A DNA stretch of 5,047 nucleotides. Source: an uncultured Candidatus Melainabacteria bacterium (GTDB lineage Bacteria; Cyanobacteriota; Vampirovibrionia; Gastranaerophilales; Gastranaerophilaceae). A program made the position numbers and the translations under genes. This document shows, one piece after another, positions 1 to 5,047 of this stretch. Position 1 is the stretch's first letter, and every line of letters begins with the position of its first letter. Below the pieces are notes generated by a model, which saw nothing but the letters and a program-made list of their open reading frames with translations, was not told the DNA's origin and made no database searches. The stretch spans positions 1-5,047 of the forward strand of contig CALAFU010000012.1 in the NCBI GenBank assembly GCA_937891325.1, in the 5' to 3' direction.

Positions 1-164
1 GTAGAAACTGAAGCTGAAGTTTTTGCGCCGATATCAACGATTGCGCCGTCTGAATCATAACCGCAAATTTTACCTTTTACTAAATCACCTTTTTTAAAAT
101 TGTAATCATAATTGCCTAATAAGGCTTCAAACTCTACGTCTGAATAATTTTGTTTTTCTGACAT
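1..164 (-). CDS. rpsA: 30S ribosomal protein S1, N-terminal part (runs off left edge)
   Basis: Partial gene: the ATG is at 164-162 and 54 codons plus two bases are present before the window ends. The visible protein starts MSEKQNYSDVEFEALLGNYD, continues with YNFKKGDLVKGKI and then has a GAIVDIGAKTSA segment. This is the start of an S1 (OB-fold) RNA-binding domain. The acidic lead-in with F-x-A-L-L-x-x-Y-D-Y-x-F before the first S1 repeat is what I recall from cyanobacterial ribosomal protein S1. S1 binds mRNA on the 30S subunit and helps translation initiation. The start is supported by GGAG at 173-170, five bases upstream of the ATG. A terminator separates it from mutS2, so it probably has its own promoter. 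The call rests on about one seventh to one sixth of a normal S1, so another S1-repeat protein is possible but less likely. Confidence 0.8.
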   Translation of the reverse strand, partial: MSEKQNYSDVEFEALLGNYDYNFKKGDLVKGKICGYDSDGAIVDIGAKTSASVS

Positions 165-169
165 AACTA

Positions 170-173
170 CTCC
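170..173 (-). promoter_or_regulatory. Ribosome binding site of rpsA
   Basis: On the minus strand GGAG lies five bases before the ATG at 164-162. It fixes the start codon of the partial S1 gene and is a clear Shine-Dalgarno match. Confidence 0.7.
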
Positions 174-212
174 GTGTTTATTCTATATAATTAAAAGACC
201 ATTTACTCCCCG

Positions 213-218
213 ATTATA
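213..218 (-). promoter_or_regulatory. Candidate -10 element of the rpsA promoter
   Basis: The minus strand reads TATAAT here, a perfect -10 hexamer, directly after the T-rich tail of the mutS2 terminator. Transcription would start near position 206, giving a 5' leader of about 40 bases before the rpsA ATG. The hexamer 17 bases upstream (TCGTTT) is a poor -35 match and lies within the terminator hairpin. Support is therefore the -10 alone plus the need for a promoter after a terminator. Confidence 0.4.
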
Positions 219-248
219 AAACAAAAGCACTCGAAAAACGAGTGCTTT
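219..248 (-). terminator. Intrinsic terminator of mutS2
   Basis: A perfect 10-bp inverted repeat (AAAGCACTCG at 224-233, CGAGTGCTTT at 239-248) encloses a five-base loop. On the minus strand the stem is followed by a T-rich run (TTTTGTTTT with the end of the stem). It begins 23 bases downstream of the mutS2 stop codon. On the plus strand the stem is followed by ATGTCG, so it has no U-tract in that direction. It should end mutS2 transcripts before rpsA. Confidence 0.85.
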
Positions 249-271
249 ATGTCGATATTGTTACATTTTGA

Positions 272-2635
272 CTAATTTAAGTCGATAACTGTTACTCCGT
301 CACCGCCTTCTGCAGGTTCACCAGGTCTGTATTTAGCTACATAAGGTGATGTTGACACATAATCTCTGATGTAGTTTCTTAATGCGCCTGTACCATTGCC
401 GTGAACGATATAAACAGGTGTTAAATTAGCTAAACTTGCTTTGTCTAAGTATGCTTCAACTGAATCTAGTGCTTCATCAACTTTGTAGCCTCTTAAATCA
501 AGAGTGTTAGACATTCCGCTTCTTTTTAGTTCAAAAGATTCTAGCGTTCTCAATTTCAATTGAGGTTTTTTAGTTAATGATTTATCAAGTTTTGCAACTT
601 GGTCTTTGCTTATTTTAGTTTTAATCAAGCCCATTTGAACTGTTAAGTTGTTGTTTTTGTCAGGAAGTGAAACAACTGTTACAGGTTGGTTCAATTCTTT
701 AATCATAACAGTATCGCCGACTTTGATAGAATCCCAAATTAATTCGTCGTAAGTTTGTTTATCCATTGCGTTATCAATTTGGTCTTTCAAATCGTTTTCA
801 AGGTAAGACAATCTTGTATAAGAACGTCTTGCAACCTTTTCAGACTTGTCTTTTCTAAGTTCACTCATGATATCTTTGATTTCTAAGCGAACATTGTCAA
901 ACTCTTCAGAGAATTTGCTTTCAATAGCTTTGATTGTTTTGCGTTTATCTCTGCGAAGTTCTGCCAATTTGTTTTCATATTCATCTTGCGCTTTTTGAGA
1001 TGTAATTTTCAACATTTCAACATCTTGCAAGTTCTTAGTCAATTTTTGTTGAGTTTCTTGTAATTTTTCAATAATTACTGCTGATGGGTCGCGTTGAATG
1101 TGAAGAGTTGTTTTGGCTCTTTCAACAAGTTCAGGGTCTAAACCTAAGTTACCAGCAATAAAGATTGCGTTGCTTGCACCTGGAATACCGATTGTTAATT
1201 TGTATGTTGGTTGTAGAGTTTCTTTATCGAATTCTACGCAAGCATTTTTGAATTTAGCGTTAGTGTATTCAAGCGATTTTAATTCACCAAAGTGAGTTGT
1301 TGTAACGCTTAAAGCACCTTTTGTTGCGATATCATCAAGAATTACTTCTGCAAGAGATGCACCTTCTTGAGGGTCTGTACCAGCACAAATTTCATCAAGT
1401 AAAACAATAGTGTTTTCATCTGCTTCTTTTAGAATACTAATAATATTATTCATGTGAGAAGAGAAAGTTGATAAATTTTGCATGATATCTTGTTCATCAC
1501 CAATATCAGCCAAAACCTTAGCAAATGGGTAAAGTTTTGCGCTGTCGCAAGGTAAGAACATACCAGCTCTAGTCATCAAGACGAATAAGCCGACTGTCTT
1601 TAATGTAACTGTTTTACCACCTGTGTTTGAACCTGTGATAATTAATGAAGTATAGCCGTCACCCAAAGAAAAGTCATTTTTTACAATGTCTGGAACTCTT
1701 GTAAGCAATAATGGGTGTTTGATACCTTCTAATTTTAGAACTCTTTCTTTTGTTAATTCAGGTTGCTCTGCGTGCATTTTTACTGCGTATCTAGCTTTTG
1801 CAAAGTGAAAATCAAGTTCGCCTAAAACTCTTTCGTTAGTTTGGAATGAACCATAAGAGGCTTTTACGCTACGAGTTAAATCAGCTAAAATTTTAACGAT
1901 TTCGTCATGAATTTTAACTTTTAATTCTCTAATTTTGTTGTTCATTGCAACTAATTGAGCAGGTTCGATGTAAGCTGTTTTGTTTGTTGCAGAAACATCG
2001 TGTGTAATACCTGAAACACGACCTTTTGCACTTGCCATAATTGGGAATACAATTCTGTTGTCACGGATTGTATAAATAGGCTCTTGTAAATATTGTGCAA
2101 ATTCTGATGAATTCAATAATTCATTAATTTTAGCCTTAATGTCTCTTTCTGCATCTTTTAAAGATGAATACAAACCTGAAAGTGTGTCTGTTGCATCTTT
2201 TTTGATGTTATCAGCATCGTCAAATTTAGAGAAAATTTTGTCTTCTAAATCTTTGTTTGGACAAATTTGCATTGCTAATTTGCTCAACAACATATCGCCT
2301 GTTGTATTTTCTCTCATAAAGTTTTTAACTAAACGAGCAGAACGCAAACTCTTGGCTAAACTTAAAAGTTCTCTTTCTGTCAAGTAGCTGTTAAGTTGTT
2401 CTGATGTGATTGTTGACAAATCTGTCAAATGGTCGATAGGTAATTCTTGAAGTTTATCAATAAGAATTTTAGCTTCTTTTGTGTAAGTGATAGCATCTTG
2501 AATTCTATCGTAATCTGTTTCTAATTGAAGATTTAAGCATTGAGCTTGGCTTTGCTTTGTTCTTGCAAAAGTTGCCAATCTTTCTAAAATCTTGTCAAAT
2601 TCTAATGTTTTTGTACTCTTTTCTAATATATTCAT
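272..2635 (-). CDS. mutS2: Endonuclease MutS2 (MutS-like ATPase with C-terminal Smr domain)
   Basis: Full-length protein of 787 residues; Bacillus subtilis MutS2 is about the same size. Residues 1-300 form the core and lever region, opening with the family-typical T-L-E-F-D-K-I-L, which supports this start. The ATPase domain follows: Walker A GSNTGGKT (335-342), STFSSHM (389-395), Walker B VLLDE with D414/E415, AGTDPQEGASLA, and switch H448 in TTTHFGELK. Residues about 505-630 are a charged coiled coil. A small beta domain lies at about 637-685 (IKVGDTVMI). The Smr nuclease domain fills 708-787, with LDLRG (712-716), HGNGTG (745-750) and the GGDGVTVIDL end. Family knowledge: MutS2 acts in ribosome collision rescue in B. 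subtilis and in suppressing recombination in other species, not in classic mismatch repair. Which role applies here cannot be read from sequence. No Shine-Dalgarno precedes the ATG. Divergent from ndk; stop codon is TAG. Confidence 0.95.
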   Translation of the reverse strand: MNILEKSTKTLEFDKILERLATFARTKQSQAQCLNLQLETDYDRIQDAITYTKEAKILIDKLQELPIDHLTDLSTITSEQLNSYLTERELLSLAKSLRSARLVKNFMRENTTGDMLLSKLAMQICPNKDLEDKIFSKFDDADNIKKDATDTLSGLYSSLKDAERDIKAKINELLNSSEFAQYLQEPIYTIRDNRIVFPIMASAKGRVSGITHDVSATNKTAYIEPAQLVAMNNKIRELKVKIHDEIVKILADLTRSVKASYGSFQTNERVLGELDFHFAKARYAVKMHAEQPELTKERVLKLEGIKHPLLLTRVPDIVKNDFSLGDGYTSLIITGSNTGGKTVTLKTVGLFVLMTRAGMFLPCDSAKLYPFAKVLADIGDEQDIMQNLSTFSSHMNNIISILKEADENTIVLLDEICAGTDPQEGASLAEVILDDIATKGALSVTTTHFGELKSLEYTNAKFKNACVEFDKETLQPTYKLTIGIPGASNAIFIAGNLGLDPELVERAKTTLHIQRDPSAVIIEKLQETQQKLTKNLQDVEMLKITSQKAQDEYENKLAELRRDKRKTIKAIESKFSEEFDNVRLEIKDIMSELRKDKSEKVARRSYTRLSYLENDLKDQIDNAMDKQTYDELIWDSIKVGDTVMIKELNQPVTVVSLPDKNNNLTVQMGLIKTKISKDQVAKLDKSLTKKPQLKLRTLESFELKRSGMSNTLDLRGYKVDEALDSVEAYLDKASLANLTPVYIVHGNGTGALRNYIRDYVSTSPYVAKYRPGEPAEGGDGVTVIDLN

Positions 2636-2643
2636 AATAAAAT

Positions 2644-2672
2644 ATTTTAGAACAACCGCGTTATAATTGCAA
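2644..2672 (-). promoter_or_regulatory. Promoter of mutS2 (probably leaderless transcript)
   Basis: On the minus strand TTGCAA (2672-2667) and TAAAAT (2649-2644) are separated by exactly 17 bases, matching the -35 and -10 consensus at four and five of six positions. A start about seven bases past the -10 would fall near 2637, one or two bases before the ATG at 2635. The 18 bases before the ATG contain no GGAG-like sequence, which fits a leaderless mRNA. An alternative TATAAC -10 at 2665-2660 has no good -35 partner. Confidence 0.55.
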
Positions 2673-2680
2673 GTTGTAAC
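2660..2680. repeat. Imperfect inverted repeat over the mutS2 -35 element
   Basis: GTTATAATT (2660-2668) and AGTTGTAAC (2672-2680) are inverted copies around a GCA centre. Seven of nine positions are Watson-Crick pairs and two would be G-U pairs as RNA. The dyad covers the -35 hexamer of the mutS2 promoter in a divergent intergenic region, a position suited to an operator. Its right half includes TGTAAC (2675-2680), which recurs at 2687-2692, a 12-bp shift. No regulator is suggested by the sequence, and an AT-rich dyad of this quality could be chance. Confidence 0.35.
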
Positions 2681-2768
2681 GAAATCTGTAACATGGCATG
2701 GCGGAATTTCTTCTCGGACTTTTAAAAAAGTTATTTTTATGTTCTAATAAATAAGGTATCAAAATTTT

Positions 2769-2775
2769 GAGAGGA
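2769..2775 (+). promoter_or_regulatory. Ribosome binding site of ndk
   Basis: GAGAGGA ends seven bases before the ATG at 2783. It is the strongest Shine-Dalgarno in the window and fixes the ndk start. Confidence 0.8.
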
Positions 2776-2782
2776 TATTAAG

Positions 2783-3250
2783 ATGAATATTGAAAGAACA
2801 TTTGTAGCACTAAAACCTGATGCAGTTCAAAGAGGTTTAATCGGTAAGATTATTACTCGCTTTGAAGAAAAAGGTTTCAAAATCCTTGCTATGAAAATGT
2901 TAGAAGTTACTCCTGAACAAGCTGCTGCACACTATGCAGAGCATGTTGGCAAACCATTCTATGATGGTTTAATTCAATTTATTACTTCAGCTCCAATCGT
3001 TGCAATGGTTGTTGAAGGTATTGATGCTATTGAAGAAATTAGACACATTGTTGGTGCAACAAACCCTGACAAAGCTGACGTTGGTTCAATCAGAGCAGAT
3101 TATTCTCCATTGATGAAATGCAATTGTATCCATGCTTCTGACTCTGTTGCTTCAGCAGAAAGAGAAATGAGAATTTACTTTGATGTAGAAAAAGAACTTT
3201 GCACTAATTGGAAAACAATGATGGAAGTTGTATTAGATGGATTGCAATAA
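2783..3250 (+). CDS. ndk: Nucleoside diphosphate kinase
   Basis: 155 residues, slightly long for a bacterial Ndk (about 140-150). The enzyme moves the gamma-phosphate from ATP to other (deoxy)nucleoside diphosphates through a phosphohistidine, balancing NTP and dNTP pools in the cytoplasm. The N-terminus ERTFVALKPDAVQRGLIG is diagnostic. Active-site residues are all in place: K11, Y51, F59, R87, T93, R104, N114 and the catalytic H117 in NCIHASDS (family usual HGSDS). The loop normally written as PGTIRGD reads VGSIRAD (100-106), a mild divergence. Two cysteines (C113, C115) flank N114, just before the catalytic histidine. The start is set by GAGAGGA at 2769-2775. The last 14 bases, including the stop codon, overlap the tgt gene, so the two are likely one transcript with coupled translation. 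Confidence 0.96.
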   Translation: MNIERTFVALKPDAVQRGLIGKIITRFEEKGFKILAMKMLEVTPEQAAAHYAEHVGKPFYDGLIQFITSAPIVAMVVEGIDAIEEIRHIVGATNPDKADVGSIRADYSPLMKCNCIHASDSVASAEREMRIYFDVEKELCTNWKTMMEVVLDGLQ

Positions 3251-4361
3251 GTATTTTAGTTATGATTTAGTACATGTAGACAAAAATACAGGCGCTAGAG
3301 CTGGGGTTTTACATACTCCGCATGGTGATATTGAAACGCCTATTTTTATGCCTGTTGGTACTAATTCGTCTGTAAAAATGCTTACAAATCACGATATTGA
3401 ACATACAGGCGCGCAAATTATTTTGGCAAACTCTTACCACTTGTATTTGCGCGCAGGTTCAAAATTAATAAGACAGTTCGGTGGAATTCATGGTTGGATG
3501 AATTGGCACAAACCTGTTTTAACTGATTCTGGCGGATTTCAAGTTTTCTCTCTTGCCGATTTGAGAAAGATTACTGAAGACGGTGTTAAATTCCGCGACC
3601 CTAAGGACGGAAAAGAGCACTTTATTTCACCAGAAATTTCAATGGAAATTCAAGAAGATATTGGCGCTGATATTATGATGGCGTTTGATGTTTGCTCCCC
3701 ATTCCCTTGCACTTATCAAGAGGCTAAAAAAGCAATGGAACAAACTCACCGCTGGTTAGAAAGATGCTTTAAGGCTAAAACTAACCCTCGTCAAGCGCTA
3801 TTCCCAATTGTTCAAGGTGCTTTCTTTGACGATTTAAGACGTGAAAGTGCTAGCGTAATTTCTTCTTATGATGCTGTTGGTTACGCAATTGGCGGTTTGT
3901 CTGTTGGTGAAGATAAAGAAACAATGAACCACTTTACAGAGTTTACAGCGCCATTGTTACCTGCGCATAAACCAAGATATTTAATGGGCGTAGGAACTCC
4001 AGAGGACTTGTTGGACGGTATAAAACGAGGAATTGATATGTTTGATTGCGTTTTACCAACAAGAAACGCAAGACATGGTTCGTTCTTCACGCACGACGGT
4101 AAAAGATGTATTAAAAACCAACAGTTCCAAGCAGATCCAGCACCATTGGATTCTGCATGTGATTGTTATGCTTGTAAAAATCACTCAAAAGCATATATTA
4201 GACACTTGTTTAGATGCCAAGAAGCGACAGCCGCGGCATTGATGTCTATTCACAATATCAAATTCTTAATTGATTTTGCAAAATCTTGTAGAAAAGCAAT
4301 TTTGAACGACGAATTTGATAAATTCTACGAAGAGAACTATCCGCATTTTGTTAAAAAATAA
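3237..4361 (+). CDS. tgt: tRNA-guanine(34) transglycosylase (queuine/preQ1 insertion)
   Basis: 374 residues, normal bacterial Tgt length. The enzyme swaps guanine 34 for preQ1 in the GUN anticodons of tRNA Asp, Asn, His and Tyr, the first tRNA-level step of queuosine synthesis. The TIM-barrel family signs are present: LHTPHGDIETPIFMPVGT near the start, D97 in TDSGGFQVFSL, D151 in the substrate pocket, IVQG (191-194), GYAIGGLSVGE (215-225), and MFDCVLPTRNAR with catalytic nucleophile D270. The zinc site is C308, C310, C313 and H339. The usual FDEC motif reads FDVC (150-153), with valine for glutamate. The ATG at 3237 lies inside the end of ndk in another frame; GGAAG at 3223-3227 is a modest ribosome binding site nine bases upstream. 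The next in-frame methionine is residue 38, beyond conserved sequence, so this start is secure. Confidence 0.96.
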   Translation: MDCNKYFSYDLVHVDKNTGARAGVLHTPHGDIETPIFMPVGTNSSVKMLTNHDIEHTGAQIILANSYHLYLRAGSKLIRQFGGIHGWMNWHKPVLTDSGGFQVFSLADLRKITEDGVKFRDPKDGKEHFISPEISMEIQEDIGADIMMAFDVCSPFPCTYQEAKKAMEQTHRWLERCFKAKTNPRQALFPIVQGAFFDDLRRESASVISSYDAVGYAIGGLSVGEDKETMNHFTEFTAPLLPAHKPRYLMGVGTPEDLLDGIKRGIDMFDCVLPTRNARHGSFFTHDGKRCIKNQQFQADPAPLDSACDCYACKNHSKAYIRHLFRCQEATAAALMSIHNIKFLIDFAKSCRKAILNDEFDKFYEENYPHFVKK

Positions 4362-5047
4362 TTATTTCGTTGGCACCAATTTTTCGCTCAAATAAGCGAT
4401 TGTTTTTGGAAAATGTTGTTGCAAATATTGAGTTCTAATACCTAACAAACCTGTTGATTGGTATGTATTTAGTATTGCGTTAGTTTCTGCAACAGTTTCT
4501 TTTTTGCCTTGATTTTTTGCACCGTCAATGTTGTTATTTAAAAAGTAGTCAATGTGTTCACGTTCGTTTGTTGGGAATTCTTTTAAGAAATTCTTGCTTT
4601 CTTCAGAATATATTTTCTTGAAATTGTCGTCATCGCTAATCATACCAATAACTTTCTTTTCAAGGTTACCTTCTTCGTTTCTTACAAGTTTTACTTTTTT
4701 ATCGCAAGAGTCAGTCGCATGACCCAATTCGTGTAGAAAAATAAATGGGTCATCAGAAACACTTAACAAGCCTGTTGTCCAAATTCCTTTGTCTGAATCA
4801 AACATGCGAGTTACGCAAAGTCCTCCTAATTTATCTTCTATTTCATTGATACCAGAAACTTTGTTTCCTAAATTAATAAGTTCATCTCCCGAAAATTTTT
4901 TCAAAACATTGATAATTTTTTCTTCGTTTCCTTCAATATAATCTGTTAATTCGATTTTAGAGCTTTCTTTTTTCTTTTCATCAGTAATGTCAATTGAATT
5001 TTCTTTTTTGTTAAATTCAATCATATAAGTTTTATCGTTTCTTGATG
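4362..5047 (-). CDS. Putative HELGH zinc metallopeptidase; start may lie beyond the right edge
   Basis: I do not recognise a named gene. From the ATG at 5024-5022 the protein has 220 residues. An HExxH zinc motif, HELGH (98-102), sits in FIFLHELGHATD: H98 and H102 would bind zinc and E99 would be the catalytic base. A second conserved-looking motif, KKETVAETNAIL (174-185), offers E176 or E180 as third zinc ligand, as in gluzincins. The general pattern recalls the lethal-factor-like (ATLF) metallopeptidases, but the 74-78 residue gap between motifs is long, so the family is tentative. The first 45 residues are rich in K, E, D and N. There is no signal peptide or membrane segment from this start. 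No clear ribosome binding site precedes the ATG, and the frame stays open to the right edge (reading SRNDKTY before M), so the real protein may be longer. Substrate and role are unknown. Its stop codon abuts that of tgt. Confidence 0.75.
   Translation of the reverse strand, partial: SRNDKTYMIEFNKKENSIDITDEKKKESSKIELTDYIEGNEEKIINVLKKFSGDELINLGNKVSGINEIEDKLGGLCVTRMFDSDKGIWTTGLLSVSDDPFIFLHELGHATDSCDKKVKLVRNEEGNLEKKVIGMISDDDNFKKIYSEESKNFLKEFPTNEREHIDYFLNNNIDGAKNQGKKETVAETNAILNTYQSTGLLGIRTQYLQQHFPKTIAYLSEKLVPTK
4384..4407 (+). terminator. Weak candidate terminator for ndk-tgt, inside the opposing gene
   Basis: TCGCT (4384-4388) and AGCGA (4395-4399) form a 5-bp stem with a six-base loop, followed on the plus strand by TTGTTTTT. 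It starts 23 bases after the tgt stop codon. The short stem makes it marginal. It lies wholly within the coding sequence of the minus-strand metallopeptidase gene, because no intergenic space exists. Confidence 0.35.

Noticed and set aside
251..295. Imperfect direct repeat GTCGATATTGTTAC / GTCGATAACTGTTAC, 30 bp apart at the 3' end of mutS2
   Set aside because: Only about 14 bases long, the flanks do not match, and one copy encodes the conserved VTVID of the Smr domain; most likely chance or a minor old duplication.
1113..1295. Plus-strand open frame of 60 codons
   Set aside because: Lies wholly inside the mutS2 coding region on the other strand, has no recognisable protein features and is a shadow frame.
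2139..2387. Plus-strand open frame of 82 codons
   Set aside because: Antisense to conserved mutS2 sequence; serine- and leucine-rich composition is typical of a reverse-complement shadow.
2692..2701. CATGG tandem duplication (CATGGCATGG)
   Set aside because: Two five-base units are too short to distinguish from chance, and no feature depends on them.
2718..2731. ACTTTT-AA-AAAAGT inverted repeat
   Set aside because: A two-base loop and pure AT stem make a stable hairpin unlikely; such palindromes are common in AT-rich intergenic DNA.
2705..2782. Promoter for ndk
   Set aside because: Several AT-rich -10-like hexamers exist (TAATAA at 2745-2750, TATCAA at 2757-2762), but none has a convincing -35 partner at 16-18 bases, so no site is called although a promoter is expected here.
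3881..4242. Two overlapping open frames of 69 codons (minus strand 3881-4090, plus strand 4033-4242)
   Set aside because: Both are out-of-frame readings of the catalytic half of tgt, with no independent start signals or recognisable domains.
4356..4367. AAATAATTATTT palindrome as a bidirectional terminator
   Set aside because: It has no loop and no GC pairs; it arises simply from two AAA TAA ends facing each other.

Overview
The window looks like ordinary core chromosome from an AT-rich bacterium (roughly two thirds A+T by eye). The best lineage clue is the partial gene at the left edge. Its first 54 residues read like the N-terminus of cyanobacterial-type ribosomal protein S1 (a YDYNF segment, then KKGDLVKGKI and IVDIGAKT). 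With the low GC content, this suggests a non-photosynthetic cyanobacterial relative (Melainabacteria/Vampirovibrionia, for example gut Gastranaerophilales). That placement is inference and has not been tested by a database search.

Layout, left to right: (1) 1-164, minus strand, 5' part of rpsA, running off the left edge. (2) 165-271, a compact intergenic region with the mutS2 terminator followed at once by the likely rpsA -10 element and a GGAG ribosome binding site. (3) 272-2635, minus strand, full-length mutS2. (4) 2636-2782, a divergent intergenic region with a good mutS2 promoter, an imperfect dyad over its -35 element, and the ndk ribosome binding site. (5) 2783-3250, plus strand, ndk. 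(6) 3237-4361, plus strand, tgt, overlapping ndk by 14 bp. (7) 4362 to the right edge, minus strand, a putative HELGH zinc metallopeptidase that converges on tgt with no bases between the two stop codons. No stretch longer than 300 bases lacks a gene.

Functionally, ndk (nucleoside triphosphate balancing) and tgt (queuosine insertion in tRNA anticodons) form a translationally coupled pair. MutS2 (MutS-like ATPase with coiled coil and Smr nuclease domain) and S1 lie in series on the other strand but are probably separate transcripts, because a strong intrinsic terminator sits between them. The metallopeptidase is the only gene without a recognisable housekeeping role. I see no tRNA, rRNA, CRISPR array, insertion sequence or integrase, and no convincing new multi-gene system. 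The observations most worth following are the metallopeptidase, the apparently leaderless mutS2 transcript, and the zero-spacing tgt/peptidase junction.
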